A program made the position numbers and the translations under genes. A DNA stretch of 64,000 nucleotides from Paraburkholderia sp. HP33-1. GTDB lineage: Bacteria > Pseudomonadota > Gammaproteobacteria > Burkholderiales > Burkholderiaceae. The stretch's first letter is position 1. The number at the start of each line of letters is the position of its first letter. The stretch spans positions 930,001 to 994,000 of the forward strand of contig NZ_JAJEJR010000002.1 of assembly GCF_021390595.1 (NCBI RefSeq). The letters run 5' to 3'. Positions 8,612 through 19,242 of this stretch are shown here, piece after piece. The notes under the pieces are model-generated. The model ran no database searches, was not told where the DNA came from, and worked only from the letters and a program-made list of their open reading frames with translations.

Positions 8612-9148
8612 ATGTCAGATAGTTTGCAGAATTGGGTCGGGCGCAATCGGCCGCCGCGTGTTCAGATCACCTATGACGTCGAGCTGGGAGACGCCATTGA
8701 AAAGCGTGAATTGCCGATGGTGGTGGGCCTGATGGCCGATCTGTCGGGGCAGCCGGCTGAGCCGCTGCCCAAGCTCAAGGAGCGCCGTTTCGTCGAAATC
8801 GACCGGGACAACTTCGACGAAATCATGGGCAAGGTCGCGCCGCGCCTCGACCTGAGCGTGCCGGACACGATGAAGGGCGAAGGCAATCTGAAGGTCGAGC
8901 TGAATTTCAACCAGTTCGCGGACTTCCATCCGGACAACCTGGTGCTCCAGGTGCCGCGTCTCGCGAAGCTCGTAGAAGCACGCCAGCAATTGCGCGACCT
9001 GCTCGCGAAGCTGGACGGCAACGACGAACTCGATTCGATCCTCGAACGCATTGTTCTGGATGCCGAAGAGTTGAAGAAGGTGCATACCCAGGCGCACGCA
9101 AGTGACGCGCCGGCAGCACCGGCGGCCGAAGACACGCCGTCGGCCTGA
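8612..9148 (+). CDS. tssB: T6SS-1 contractile sheath small subunit TssB
   Basis: 178 aa. Starts with ATG 8612 after the ribosome site GGAGGGG. The N-terminus has the family pattern NRPPRVQITYDVE followed by LPMVVGLMADLSGQ, and ERRFVEIDRDNFDEIM. TssB pairs with TssC to build the contractile sheath around the Hcp tube in the cytoplasm. It opens the T6SS-1 operon, 52 bp before tssC. A second tssB (56236) is similar but clearly distinct, belonging to T6SS-2. Confidence 0.96.
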   Translation: MSDSLQNWVGRNRPPRVQITYDVELGDAIEKRELPMVVGLMADLSGQPAEPLPKLKERRFVEIDRDNFDEIMGKVAPRLDLSVPDTMKGEGNLKVELNFNQFADFHPDNLVLQVPRLAKLVEARQQLRDLLAKLDGNDELDSILERIVLDAEELKKVHTQAHASDAPAAPAAEDTPSA

Positions 9149-9200
9149 CGCAAACAATCTCCGCGTCGCAGACGCAACGAACTCCCCAAGGGTGATCCAG

Positions 9201-10697
9201 ATGGAAACGAATTCCGCCGTCGAAGGCGCAGCAGCCGCGACGAATACGCAGGAAGGCGCGCTGAGCCTGCTCGATCGTATCGTTCAGGAAGGCAACATGG
9301 CCGTGGAGCCTTCGCAAGGCGTCTACGCCAGGAAGCTGATCGGCCAGCTCGCATCGCAGATTCTCGACGAAGGCATGCGCACGAGCCCGGACAAGAGCGT
9401 CGTGGACATGATCCACGAGCGTGTCGCCGAAATCGACCGCCTGTTGACCGACCAGATGAATGCGATCATGCACGACTCCGAATTCCAGGCGCTCGAAGCG
9501 TCGTGGAGCGGTCTGCACGATATGGTGTACGGCACCGAGACGGGCACCAACCTCAAACTGCGTTTGCTCAACGTCTCGAAGAAGGACCTGCTCAAGGACC
9601 TCGAGTCGGCTGTCGACCACGACATGAGCGTGCTGTTCAAGAAGGTCTATGAGGAAGAGTACGGCACGTTCGGCGGTCATCCGTATTCGCTGCTGATCGG
9701 CGACTACACGTTCGGCCGTCATCCGCAGGATATCGCGCTGCTGGAGCGCATCTCCCGCGTGGCCGCGGCAGCGCACGCGCCGTTCGTCGCGGCGGCGGCG
9801 CCCAGCCTGTTCGACATCAAGTCGTACACCGACCTGGGCGTCACGCGCGATCTGTCGAAAATCTTCGAGAGCGCTGAATTGGCCACCTGGCGCGGCTTCC
9901 GGGATTCCGAAGATTCCCGCTATGTCTCGCTGGTCCTGCCGAGCTACGCCGCGCGTCTGCCGTATGGCGCCAGGACGAAGCCCATCGAGTCGTTCAATTT
10001 TGAAGAGGACGTCGACGGCACCGATCACAGCAAGTATCTGTGGGCGAATTCTGCCTACCAGCTCGGTCTGCGCATCACCGATGCCTTCGCGAAATACAGC
10101 TGGGCGACCGCGATCCGCGGCGTGGAAGGCGGCGGCAAGGTGGACGGTATCGCCGCGCACGCCTACAAGACGAATGAGGGCGATGTCGCGCTCAAGTGCC
10201 CGACGGAAGTGACGATCACGGATCGCCGCGAGAAGGAATTGAGCGACCTGGGCTTTATCGCGCTCGTGAATTCCAAGGGCTCGAACTACGCCGCGTTTTT
10301 CGGCGGCCAGACGGTGAACAAGCCGACGCTCTACAACAAGGATGCGGCCAACGCCAATGCGCAACTGTCGGCACGCCTGCCGTTCGTGCTGGCGGCGTCA
10401 CGCTTCGCGCATTACATCAAGGTCATCATGCGCGACAAGGTCGGCAGCTTCCAGACCCGCGCCGATATCGAGAACTACCTGAACAACTGGATCGCCGACT
10501 ACGTGCTGATCAATCCCTCGGCATCGCAGGCGCAGAAGGCCCGTTATCCGCTGGGCGAAGCGCGGGTGGACGTCACCGAGGTGCCGGGCAAGCCGGGCGC
10601 CTATCGCGCGACCTGTTTCCTGAAGCCGCACTTCCAGATGGAGGAGCTGACAGCTTCGATCCGTCTGGTGGCGGATCTCCCGGAAGCCGCAGCCTGA
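9201..10697 (+). CDS. tssC: T6SS-1 contractile sheath large subunit TssC
   Basis: 498 aa from ATG 9201 (AAGGGTG just upstream). Recognised by the TssC core: SEFQALEASWSGLHDMVYGTE, KDLLKDLE, FGGHPYSLLIGDY, RDSEDSRYVSLVLPSYAARLPYG and the C-terminal KPHFQMEELTASIRLV. It forms the sheath with TssB. Length is normal for the family. The longer frame back to 9102 overlaps tssB and shows no family similarity. Confidence 0.97.
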   Translation: METNSAVEGAAAATNTQEGALSLLDRIVQEGNMAVEPSQGVYARKLIGQLASQILDEGMRTSPDKSVVDMIHERVAEIDRLLTDQMNAIMHDSEFQALEASWSGLHDMVYGTETGTNLKLRLLNVSKKDLLKDLESAVDHDMSVLFKKVYEEEYGTFGGHPYSLLIGDYTFGRHPQDIALLERISRVAAAAHAPFVAAAAPSLFDIKSYTDLGVTRDLSKIFESAELATWRGFRDSEDSRYVSLVLPSYAARLPYGARTKPIESFNFEEDVDGTDHSKYLWANSAYQLGLRITDAFAKYSWATAIRGVEGGGKVDGIAAHAYKTNEGDVALKCPTEVTITDRREKELSDLGFIALVNSKGSNYAAFFGGQTVNKPTLYNKDAANANAQLSARLPFVLAASRFAHYIKVIMRDKVGSFQTRADIENYLNNWIADYVLINPSASQAQKARYPLGEARVDVTEVPGKPGAYRATCFLKPHFQMEELTASIRLVADLPEAAA

Positions 10698-10764
10698 TGC
10701 GCGATGTGCGGCCTCGCGCCGCACATCGTTACGTATGCCGTAAATTTCAATATCAAGGTCAGTC

Positions 10765-11256
10765 ATGGATACGATCATTCTGAAATTCAAGGATATCAAA
10801 GGCAATGCGTTGATCGACGGCTTCGCCGACGGAATTCAACTCATGTCGTTCTCCCACGGCGTGTCGATGCCGATGGGCCGCGACACGGCGAACACGGAAC
10901 GTACGCTGGGTCGTCCGACGTTTTCCGAAGTGCAGGTCAGCAAGATCACGGACCAATCGACGCCTGCGCTCTACAGCGCCTGCGCGGCAGGCACCAAGCT
11001 CGGCGATGCCACGATCTCGATCGGCCGTAACGAGGGCGGCAAGTTCATGCTGCAGATGAAGTACGTCCTCAGCAACGCGATGATCGCCAATGTGAGCACG
11101 AGCGGCGGCGGTTCGGAAATGATGGATGCGCTGTCGATCAACTTCTCGCAGATCACGTCGCAATACACGCAGCAGAAAACCGACTCGACGAAGAAGGGCA
11201 ACGCGTCGTTCGGCTGGGATCTGTCGACGAACAAGGCGGCGACGCCGAAGACGTGA
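10765..11256 (+). CDS. hcp: T6SS-1 tube protein Hcp
   Basis: 163 aa, Hcp1 family. It begins DTIILKFKDIKGNALIDGF and contains the family pattern FSHGVSMPMG and a central TFSEVQVSKITDQSTPALYSAC stretch. Hexameric rings stack into the inner tube, carry effectors and are secreted. It is the third gene of T6SS-1 and differs strongly from the two tandem Hcp copies at 54.0-55.1 kb. Confidence 0.95.
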   Translation: MDTIILKFKDIKGNALIDGFADGIQLMSFSHGVSMPMGRDTANTERTLGRPTFSEVQVSKITDQSTPALYSACAAGTKLGDATISIGRNEGGKFMLQMKYVLSNAMIANVSTSGGGSEMMDALSINFSQITSQYTQQKTDSTKKGNASFGWDLSTNKAATPKT

Positions 11257-11288
11257 CGCGACATCGCCCGTGACGCGACGGGCGGCGC

Positions 11289-11774
11289 ATGAGCCGCCCG
11301 TCGATCTGCCTTTACGACCTGCCGACCATGACTCATCGCTATCCGGTACCGCTGTTCGAGCGCTTGGTGAACGACGCCGATGCTTCGCTGCCCGAAGAGG
11401 ATTCGCTTCGTCAATCGATCGCGCGCGAGCTGATGCGTCTGCTCAACACGCGCTCGCATCTGACGATGGAGGCGTTCGCGCACAGCGATGGGACGGTCAT
11501 CGATTACGGCGTGCCGGATTTTTCGGAGCGCTCGCTGCGTTCGGGCGAGGATCGCGATGCGATCGCCGCCGCCGTCGGCCACGCGATCACGCTCTTCGAG
11601 CCGCGTCTCGTCGACGTGAAAGTGTCGTTTTCCCTCCCGCCAGAGCGTGAGCCGTATGCGGTGCTGACCATTGGCGGACGCCTGAATGCCGGCCCCTCGG
11701 TCGAGCATGTGTCGTTCGAGCTCGAGACGGTCAGTCGCGATGCCGTCGATGCGCGCTGGACGGAGCGTGCCTGA
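11289..11774 (+). CDS. tssE: T6SS-1 baseplate protein TssE (gp25-like)
   Basis: 161 aa from ATG 11289; a second in-frame ATG at 11328 (MTHRYPVPLFERL) is an alternative. It has the gp25-like features ending in AITLFEPRLVDVKVSF, where the EPRL motif is the family hallmark, and LNTRSHLTMEAF plus IDYGVPDFSERSL. TssE is the sheath-initiating wedge protein. The stop at 11774 is followed one base later by the tssF start, so the two are translationally coupled. Confidence 0.93.
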   Translation: MSRPSICLYDLPTMTHRYPVPLFERLVNDADASLPEEDSLRQSIARELMRLLNTRSHLTMEAFAHSDGTVIDYGVPDFSERSLRSGEDRDAIAAAVGHAITLFEPRLVDVKVSFSLPPEREPYAVLTIGGRLNAGPSVEHVSFELETVSRDAVDARWTERA

Positions 11775-11775
11775 C

Positions 11776-13536
11776 ATGGCGCCCGACGACATCCTTCAGT
11801 ACTACAAGCGCGAGCTCGGCTATCTGCGAAACCAGGGTGCCTTGTTCGCGCAGCGTTATCCGAAGATCGCGGCAAGGCTCGCGCTGCACGGCACTGAGTC
11901 GCTCGATCCGCATACCGAGCGCTTGATCGAGGCGACGGCGTTTCTCGCCGCGCGCGTGCATCGCGATCTCGATCAGACCTTCCCACAGATCGCGGGCGCC
12001 CTGCTCGACAACGTCTGTCCTTCGCTCGTGCAGGCCATTCCGTCGATGACGGTCGCGCAGTTCGAGCTCGACACGTCCCAGGGCAAGGTGACGTCGGGGT
12101 TTCGCGTACCGCGCCACACGAGTCTCTCCGCGCGCACGGAAGCCGGCGACGCGTGCCGCTTCCGCACGGCATGGGACACGGTGTTGTGGCCGTTGAAGAT
12201 CTCGCACGCGGGATTCAGCGAAGATGCGACGCTGCGCCTGAAGCTCGAATGCGAGCCGGGCGTCGATTTCTCCGAGCTCGAACTCACGCAGTTGCGCTTC
12301 CATTTGTGCGGTGACTGGATGGTGACGATGCCGCTTTACGAACTGCTCGTCTCGTCGGTCACGGGTGTTGCCGTGCACGCCGCACAGAGGCCGGTCGTGA
12401 GGCTGGGACCGTCCGCGTTGCGTGAGGTGGGCTACGCGGACGAGGACAGCGTGTTGCCGCAGCCGCCGCATGCGCATCCCGCTTACGGGCTGATGCAGGA
12501 ATACTTCGCCTTTCCGCGCAAGTTTCATTTCTTCGATCTGATGTTGCCGGCGGGATCGTGCGGCACCGGGCGGACCTGCGAAGTCGTGCTGCAGCTCGAC
12601 CGCATGCCGCGCGGGCTCGGCATGCTCAACGCCCGGCATTTCCAGCTCGGATGTGTGCCGATCGTCAATCTGTTCACGCAGACCAGCGAGCCGATCGTGG
12701 TCGACCGGCGCAATTACGAATATCTGCTGGTCGCCGATCAGAAGCGGCAAGCCATTACCGAGATCCATTCGATCGTATCGGTGAGCGCATCCGATCCCGT
12801 CACGGATCGCGCAACGAGCGTGCCGTGCTTCACGGCCGCCGATCGTTTCGATCCGGCGGGTGCCGGCGACGCGGCGATGTTCTGGTCGGCGCGCCGCGAG
12901 CACAGCTTGCGCGGCAACGTGCCGGGTGTCGACACGTGGATCAGTTTCATCGATGGCGACGCGGCCAGCCGGTCCGATACGCCGGTGGTGTACGTCAACG
13001 CGCTCTGCACCAACCGGCGGCTCGCCGAGCATGTGCCCGTGGGCGCGCGCATGCTGGTCGAGCGGGTATCGCAGAACGTGCGCGTGCGCTGCCTCTACGA
13101 ACCGACCGCCCAGCGCAACCCGCCGCTCGGGAGCGAGGCGCTGTGGCGTCTCGTGTCGCTGCTGACGCGCAACTATCACTCGCTCGTGAACGGTGCGACG
13201 GGCAAACGCGAGCTGCAGGAGATGTTGCGCCTGTTCGCCTCGGACGGCACACGGGAGCAGGAGCAGATTCGCGGCCTCGTCAGTGTCGCTGCGCGCAACG
13301 TCACCGCGCATGTGGGCAGGCAGGCGTGGCGCGGATTCTGCGGCGGCACGGAGGTCAGCGTCGAGTTCGATGCCGAGGCGTTCGTCGGGGGATCGCCGTT
13401 GCTGATGGGCGCGGTACTGGCGCGCTTCTTCGCCATGTATACGTCGGTCAATTCATTCGTACGGCTCGTGGTGCGCCGGGGAGACGAGACATGGAAGCGA
13501 TGGGAGCCGATGACCGGTTGCCAGCAGTTGCTTTGA
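11776..13536 (+). CDS. tssF: T6SS-1 baseplate protein TssF
   Basis: 586 aa from ATG 11776, directly after the tssE stop. The N-terminus DILQYYKRELGYLRNQGALFAQRYPKIAARL is typical of TssF, as are QEYFAFPRKFHFFDL (about residue 240) and the C-terminal FVGGSPLLMGAVLARFFAMYTSVNSF. It forms the TssK-TssF-TssG baseplate wedge. It overlaps tssG by 46 nt. Confidence 0.96.
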   Translation: MAPDDILQYYKRELGYLRNQGALFAQRYPKIAARLALHGTESLDPHTERLIEATAFLAARVHRDLDQTFPQIAGALLDNVCPSLVQAIPSMTVAQFELDTSQGKVTSGFRVPRHTSLSARTEAGDACRFRTAWDTVLWPLKISHAGFSEDATLRLKLECEPGVDFSELELTQLRFHLCGDWMVTMPLYELLVSSVTGVAVHAAQRPVVRLGPSALREVGYADEDSVLPQPPHAHPAYGLMQEYFAFPRKFHFFDLMLPAGSCGTGRTCEVVLQLDRMPRGLGMLNARHFQLGCVPIVNLFTQTSEPIVVDRRNYEYLLVADQKRQAITEIHSIVSVSASDPVTDRATSVPCFTAADRFDPAGAGDAAMFWSARREHSLRGNVPGVDTWISFIDGDAASRSDTPVVYVNALCTNRRLAEHVPVGARMLVERVSQNVRVRCLYEPTAQRNPPLGSEALWRLVSLLTRNYHSLVNGATGKRELQEMLRLFASDGTREQEQIRGLVSVAARNVTAHVGRQAWRGFCGGTEVSVEFDAEAFVGGSPLLMGAVLARFFAMYTSVNSFVRLVVRRGDETWKRWEPMTGCQQLL

Positions 13537-14588
13537 TTGCCCGGCTTCTTCCGCGGCCTCACGGTTTCGACCTGTTCCAGGCCATTCATCTGCTCGAGTG
13601 CGCGCAGCCGTGGGCGACGGGGCTCGGTCGCGGGGACGGCGCGAATGAGGCGGTACGTCTGCGGGGCTTCGTCTCGCTGGCGTTCCAGGCAAGCGACATT
13701 CACGCGGTGGACCGCCACGCGTCGAGCGACGAACACGCGGCGCGCGAGACCTACACGGTGAGTACGCCCGTGATGACGCTGGCGGGCATCGGCGGGCCGC
13801 TTCCGCTCGCTTTTACCGAGATGCTGCTGGAACGGCGTGCGGCCCGTGAGCCGGCAATGGCCGATCTGCTCGACATCTTCAATCACCGCTTTCTGTCGTT
13901 CTTCTATCGCAGCCGCCAGAAGCACGCGTTGGGGCTCGCCGCGCGCGCGCCCGGCGAGGCGCCGCTCGCGACGAGCCTCGATGCGCTCGGCAGCCTCGGC
14001 CTGCACGACGGCAAGCGCGGACCGGACGATGCGCGCCTGTGGCTGCGGCATGCGGGACTCTTTGCCAATGGCTCGCGCTCGATGACGGGGCTACTCGCGC
14101 TGTTGTCGGACCGCCTCGGGGTGCGTGTGCGAGGCACGCAGTTCGTAGGCGGCTGGCGCGACGTCGACGCGCGCGACAGCCTGCGGCTTGGACGCTCGCA
14201 GGCGGGCCAGTGCGCATTGCGGACCGGCGGCCTTGCCGTGCTCGGACGGCGGAGCTGGGACCAGGCCGCCGGCGTGCGCATCGAGTTTCTCGATGTGCCC
14301 GCAGAACAGTTCGCCGCGCTGCTCCCGGGCGGCGAGATGCACCGGCTGGCAGCGTGGCTCGTGCGGTGCCACCTGCAGCAGGACTTCGACGTGGAGTTCG
14401 TCCTCTATCCCGCCGCGCGGCGCGAACGCTGCGCGGTGGGCGCGCCCGGCTTGCGGCTGGGCTGGACTTCGTGGCTGGCGGCGTCGGCGGACGAGGGCGG
14501 TGCGCCCTCGTCGAAGCCCGCGCCCGTGAGGTTCGCGATGCGCGCGGGTGAGGCCCGCGTCACACGAGCCGCGTTGCGACCATCATAA
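13491..14588 (+). CDS. tssG: T6SS-1 baseplate protein TssG
   Basis: 365 aa from ATG 13491; ATG 13500 is an equally possible start. Family signs are HGFDLFQAIHLLECAQPW at the N-terminus, LDIFNHRFLSFFYRSRQKH in the middle, and a C-terminal LGWTSWL. It is a partner of TssF in the baseplate wedge. The start lies inside the end of tssF, which is usual for this pair. Confidence 0.94.
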   Translation: MEAMGADDRLPAVALIARLLPRPHGFDLFQAIHLLECAQPWATGLGRGDGANEAVRLRGFVSLAFQASDIHAVDRHASSDEHAARETYTVSTPVMTLAGIGGPLPLAFTEMLLERRAAREPAMADLLDIFNHRFLSFFYRSRQKHALGLAARAPGEAPLATSLDALGSLGLHDGKRGPDDARLWLRHAGLFANGSRSMTGLLALLSDRLGVRVRGTQFVGGWRDVDARDSLRLGRSQAGQCALRTGGLAVLGRRSWDQAAGVRIEFLDVPAEQFAALLPGGEMHRLAAWLVRCHLQQDFDVEFVLYPAARRERCAVGAPGLRLGWTSWLAASADEGGAPSSKPAPVRFAMRAGEARVTRAALRPS

Positions 14589-14601
14589 AGATCAATACGA
14601 C

Positions 14602-17328
14602 ATGGACATCGATATCCGCACGCTGTTGAGCCGCCTGAACCCGGCATGCAAACACGCAATGGAGCAGGCCGCGCAACTGTGCGTACGGCAGACGCACTAC
14701 AACGTGGACGTCGAGCATCTGCTGCTGCAACTGCTCGAATCGGACGCGCCCGATCTGCGCGCGATTCTCGGGCGCTTCAGCATTTCGGCCGCTGACGTCA
14801 CGGATTCGCTGCAAAAGGCGGTCGATCAGTTCAAGCGCGGCAATGGCCGGACGCCCGCACTATCGCCGAATTTTTCGCCGCTGTTCCAGGAGTCGTGGCT
14901 GCTCAGTTCGATGCTGCTCGGCGAGCAGCAGATCCGCTCGGGCACGATCGTGCTGGCGCTGCTCGAACTGGATAGCCTGCGCGGGCTGCTGCTCGACTCG
15001 GCGCCGGCCTTGCTGAAGATTCCGCGTGCCGCGCTGCGCGACGCGCTGCCGGCGCTGGTGGTGAACTCGTCCGAAGACGGCGGCGGGGCGGCGCCGCAAA
15101 CCGCCGTCCCGGGCGCCGCAACCGCGCCGGCGGGCGGCGTCTCTCAGACGATGCAGGCGATGCCGGCCATGACTGCGAACAGCGGCGGCCGTTCTTCCGC
15201 ACTCGCCCAGTACACAGTGGACATGACCGCACTCGCGCGCGAAGGCGCGAGCGATCCGATCTGCGGACGCGATGCGGAGATCCGTCAGTTGATCGACGTG
15301 CTGCTGCGGCGCCGTCAGAACAACCCGATCCTGACGGGGGAGGCCGGCGTCGGCAAAACCGCGATCGTCGAAGGTTTCGCGCAGCGCGTGGCGTCGGGCG
15401 AAGTGCCGCCTGCGCTCGCCAATGTCTCCGTGCGCTCGCTCGATCTTGCCTTGCTTCAGGCGGGCGCCGGGGTCAAGGGCGAGTTCGAGAACCGGCTGAA
15501 ATCGGTGATTGCGGAAGTGAAAGCGTCGCCTGTCCCCGTGATTCTGTTCATCGACGAGGCCCATCAGCTGATCGGCGCGGGCGGCAGCGAAGGCCAGGGC
15601 GATGCGGCGAATCTGCTCAAGCCCGCGCTGGCGCGCGGCGAACTGCGCACGATTGCCGCTACGACCTGGGCTGAATACAAGAAGTATGTCGAGCGCGATC
15701 CCGCTCTCGCGCGACGCTTCCAGGTCGTGAAGGTCGAAGAGCCGAGCGAGCCTGTCGCCATTGAAATGCTGCGCGGCATGGTGGCTAAGCTCGAGGCGCA
15801 TCACGGCGTGGAGATTCTCGACGAGGCGGTACGCGACGCCGTGAAGCTGTCGCATCGCTACATCTCGGGCAGGCAGTTGCCGGACAAGGCCGTCAGCGTG
15901 CTCGATACGGCCTGCGCGCGCGTGGCGCTCGGCCAGAACGGCGTGCCGGAAGAGATCGAAGCGCTGGGCCGCGCGATCGACTCCGCGGAAAACCAGTTGC
16001 GGATCCTGCGTCACGAAGCGGCCACGGGGGCCGAGCGCGCGGATGCCATCGCGGCACTCGTCCGTCAGCTCGACGAACAGCGCGCGCATCGCACGCGCCT
16101 GAACGAGAAGCTGGTGACCGAGAAGCGCGTCGTCGACGAGATTCTGTCGTGGCGGCGCAAGATCGCGCGCACGCTGACTGAGAGCCCGCCTGGCGAGACC
16201 CAGGCCGTCGGCGACGAAGAGGACAGCGAGTCGCTGGCCGCCAATCTCCGGCGCCTCGAAATGGGCCTGGAAGCCGTGCGCAGCGATGAGCCGATGGTGC
16301 CCGTGTGCGTCGATTCGACCGTGGTCGCCAAGGTGATTTCAGGCTGGACGGGAATTCCCGTCGGCGACATGCTCGCCGACGAACTCCACACGGTGCTCTA
16401 CCTGCACGAAAAGCTCGCGGCGCGCGTGGTCGGCCAGGATGAAGCGCTCGATGCAATCGCGCGGCGCGTGCGCACGTTTCGCGCGGATCTCGACGATCCA
16501 GGCAAGCCCGTCGGCGTGTTTCTGCTGGTCGGCCCGAGCGGCGTAGGCAAGACCGAGACGGCCGCCGCGCTGGCCGACATGCTGTACGGCGGCGAGCGCA
16601 ACATGATTACCGTGAACATGTCCGAATTCCAGGAGGCGCACAGCGTCTCCGGACTGAAGGGCGCGCCCCCGGGCTACGTCGGCTATGGCCGCGGCGGCGT
16701 GCTGACGGAAGCCGTGCGGCGGCGTCCGTACAGTGTCGTGCTGCTCGATGAAATGGAGAAGGCCCATCCCGACGTGCTCGAACTGTTCTTCCAGGTGTTC
16801 GACAAAGGCGTGATGGAAGACGGCGAGGGCATCTCGATCGACTTCAGGAACACGCTGATCCTGCTGACCTCGAACGCGGCGCAGGACGTCATCACGGAAG
16901 CGTGCCAGGGCGGCCGCCGTCCGCCTCCCGAGGAGCTGATCGCGCGTCTGCGGCCCGCGCTGCTCAAGCAGTTCAGCCCGGCGTTTCTTGGCCGCATGGT
17001 GCTGGTGCCTTACTACCACCTCGGCGATGCGCAGATCACGGCGATCGTGAACCTGAAGCTCAAGCGGCTCGCCGAGCGCTTTGCGCGCAACCATCATGCG
17101 CAACTGATGTGGGACGACCGCTTTGCGCAGGTCATCGCCGAGCGCTGCAAGGAAGTGGACAGCGGGGCGCGCAACGTCGATCACATCCTCACGCAATACG
17201 TGTTGCCTGAGCTGGCGCGCGAAGTGCTCGAACGCATGTCGATGGCGAAGCCGTTCGGCGGGGTGCAGCTCGATTTCGCGCAGGACGGCGCCGTCTGCTT
17301 CCGTTTCGTGGCTCGCGAGGAGAACTGA
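14602..17328 (+). CDS. tssH: T6SS-1 ClpV-type AAA+ ATPase TssH
   Basis: 908 aa from ATG 14602 ([17 protein letters not shown]). A Clp N-terminal repeat domain (about 1-150) precedes two AAA+ modules with Walker A motifs GEAGVGKT (246-253) and GPSGVGKT (644-651) and Walker B motifs LFIDEAHQ and [10 protein letters not shown]; a coiled-coil middle domain lies between them. TssH unfolds contracted sheath for recycling. A paralogue starts at 61785 in T6SS-2. Confidence 0.96.
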   Translation: MDIDIRTLLSRLNPACKHAMEQAAQLCVRQTHYNVDVEHLLLQLLESDAPDLRAILGRFSISAADVTDSLQKAVDQFKRGNGRTPALSPNFSPLFQESWLLSSMLLGEQQIRSGTIVLALLELDSLRGLLLDSAPALLKIPRAALRDALPALVVNSSEDGGGAAPQTAVPGAATAPAGGVSQTMQAMPAMTANSGGRSSALAQYTVDMTALAREGASDPICGRDAEIRQLIDVLLRRRQNNPILTGEAGVGKTAIVEGFAQRVASGEVPPALANVSVRSLDLALLQAGAGVKGEFENRLKSVIAEVKASPVPVILFIDEAHQLIGAGGSEGQGDAANLLKPALARGELRTIAATTWAEYKKYVERDPALARRFQVVKVEEPSEPVAIEMLRGMVAKLEAHHGVEILDEAVRDAVKLSHRYISGRQLPDKAVSVLDTACARVALGQNGVPEEIEALGRAIDSAENQLRILRHEAATGAERADAIAALVRQLDEQRAHRTRLNEKLVTEKRVVDEILSWRRKIARTLTESPPGETQAVGDEEDSESLAANLRRLEMGLEAVRSDEPMVPVCVDSTVVAKVISGWTGIPVGDMLADELHTVLYLHEKLAARVVGQDEALDAIARRVRTFRADLDDPGKPVGVFLLVGPSGVGKTETAAALADMLYGGERNMITVNMSEFQEAHSVSGLKGAPPGYVGYGRGGVLTEAVRRRPYSVVLLDEMEKAHPDVLELFFQVFDKGVMEDGEGISIDFRNTLILLTSNAAQDVITEACQGGRRPPPEELIARLRPALLKQFSPAFLGRMVLVPYYHLGDAQITAIVNLKLKRLAERFARNHHAQLMWDDRFAQVIAERCKEVDSGARNVDHILTQYVLPELAREVLERMSMAKPFGGVQLDFAQDGAVCFRFVAREEN

Positions 17329-17329
17329 C

Positions 17330-19234
17330 GTGCAAGCCGCCAACGCGACGCAGGCAGGCTGTCTGCTTTCGATCAGCACGCCGTTCGGCAAGGACGTCCT
17401 GCTGCTCGACGGGCTGGGCGGACGCGAAGCGATTTCGGCGCCGTTTCACTTCGATCTGCGCATGCGTTCGACGAACCGCGCGCTCGATGCGCAGGCGATC
17501 GTCGGCAAGAATGCGACCGTGACGCTGCAGGTGCCGTCGGGCACGAAGCGCTATCTCCATGGCATCGTCACCCGCTTTGCGCAGATCGGCACGGATGCGC
17601 AGCATGGCTTCTATACCGCCGAACTCGCGCCGCGTCTATGGCTGCTCGGGCTCGGGAGCGACCGGGCGATCTATCAGAACCTGAGTGCGCTCGACATCGT
17701 CGAGCAGGTGCTGCAGAAGTTCGGCATCGCAATCGAACTGCGCGTGAAAGGCACCTACGCCGTGCGCGAATACTGCGTGCAATACGACGAAAGCGCGTTG
17801 CAGTTCATCTCGCGGCTGATGGAAGAGGAAGGCATCTTCTACTTCTTCACGTTCGCCGACGGCGTGCACACGATGGTGCTCGGCGACAGCACCGCCGCGC
17901 ACAAGCCGGGCAAGACCGACTCGCACCTCTGGTACTCCAGCGATTCGGTCGCGCATCGTCACGTCGACCGGGTCGACGCCTTCGAGATGACGACGGGGCT
18001 CGTTGAAGCCGAGCAGATCGTCGCCGACTACGACTACACGAAGGCTGCGCTGCTGACGGCCAATTCCGCAGCCGGCAGCGGGCCGGCGAGCGGAACGCGT
18101 TATACCTTTCCCGGCGGCTATGCGAAGGCTGCGGACGGCACGCGCACGGCGAAGCTGCGGCTCGCGGCACATCAACTGGGGCAGCGCACGGGCCGCGCCA
18201 GCAGCGGAATCTGCACGCTCACCGCAGGCGCGAGTTTCACGCTGGGCGGCCACGCGAATGCGGCCTTCAACGCGTCCTATGTGATCTGCGCGGTGTCGCA
18301 CAGCGCGTCGAACAACGATCGCTATGACAACAGCTTCGACGTGATCCCGGCTTCGGTCGCATTCCGCCCGCCGCTCGTGACGCCGAAGCCGATGGTGGCC
18401 GGCACGCACACGGCGATCGTCACTGGTTCGTCGGGCGAGGAAATCTGGACCGACGCATACGGCCGCATCAAGCTGAAGTTCCACTGGGACCGTTCGGCCG
18501 GCGCCAACGAAAACAGCTCTTGCTGGGTGCGCGTGGCGCAGGTCGCGGCGGGTAACGGCTGGGGACATCTGGTGCTGCCGCGCGTGGGCCAGGAGGTGGT
18601 CGTGAGCTACGTCGACGGCGATCCCGACCGGCCGCTCGTGACCGGCAGCGTCTACAACCGCCAGGGTACGTTGCCCGTCGGCCTGCCTGCGTCGCAGACG
18701 CAAAGCGTGATGCGCTCGCGTTCGTCGAAAGGCGGCACCGCCGGCAATGAAATCCGCATGGACGACAAGCTCAATAGCGAGGAGCTGTATTTCCACGCGC
18801 AGAAGGATCTGAATATCGCCGTCGAAAACGCGCTGTCCACGACGGTGCTTGCGGGGGCCGAAACGCATGTCGTCAAAAAGGGCGATCGCACCGTCGACGT
18901 GCAGAAGGGCAACGAGACGCACAGGGTGAAAGGCACGCGCTCGGTCGACGTGACCGGCGACGAAACCCACACGAATCACGCGGCGTTTGTGCAAAAGGTC
19001 AGCGGCAACTACACGCTGAAGGTGAGCGGCAATCTCGTCATCGACGTGACCGGCTCGATCAGCATCAAGGCAGGCACGTCGCTCCAGAACCAGGCAGGCA
19101 CCACGCTCGCCAACAAGGCCGGCACCACGCTCAGCAACGAGGCGTTGCAGGTGCAAAGCAAGGCGTCGGCGATGCAGACGATCGATGGCGGCACGATGCT
19201 CGCGCTCAAGGGCGCAATCGTCAAGCTCAACTGA
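17330..19234 (+). CDS. vgrG: T6SS-1 spike protein VgrG
   Basis: 634 aa from GTG 17330, one base after the tssH stop. It has a gp27/gp44-like N-terminal region with the typical YDESALQFISRLMEEEGIFYFF, then the gp5 OB-fold with WTDAYGRIKLKFHWDR and VRVAQVAAGNGWG, then a needle-like C-terminal repeat region (QNQAGTTLANKAGTTLSNEA). It ends KGAIVKLN without an added catalytic domain, so it should carry separate effectors. The MORN-like and PAAR-like genes that follow are its likely partners. Confidence 0.95.
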   Translation: MQAANATQAGCLLSISTPFGKDVLLLDGLGGREAISAPFHFDLRMRSTNRALDAQAIVGKNATVTLQVPSGTKRYLHGIVTRFAQIGTDAQHGFYTAELAPRLWLLGLGSDRAIYQNLSALDIVEQVLQKFGIAIELRVKGTYAVREYCVQYDESALQFISRLMEEEGIFYFFTFADGVHTMVLGDSTAAHKPGKTDSHLWYSSDSVAHRHVDRVDAFEMTTGLVEAEQIVADYDYTKAALLTANSAAGSGPASGTRYTFPGGYAKAADGTRTAKLRLAAHQLGQRTGRASSGICTLTAGASFTLGGHANAAFNASYVICAVSHSASNNDRYDNSFDVIPASVAFRPPLVTPKPMVAGTHTAIVTGSSGEEIWTDAYGRIKLKFHWDRSAGANENSSCWVRVAQVAAGNGWGHLVLPRVGQEVVVSYVDGDPDRPLVTGSVYNRQGTLPVGLPASQTQSVMRSRSSKGGTAGNEIRMDDKLNSEELYFHAQKDLNIAVENALSTTVLAGAETHVVKKGDRTVDVQKGNETHRVKGTRSVDVTGDETHTNHAAFVQKVSGNYTLKVSGNLVIDVTGSISIKAGTSLQNQAGTTLANKAGTTLSNEALQVQSKASAMQTIDGGTMLALKGAIVKLN

Positions 19235-19242
19235 GGCAAGAG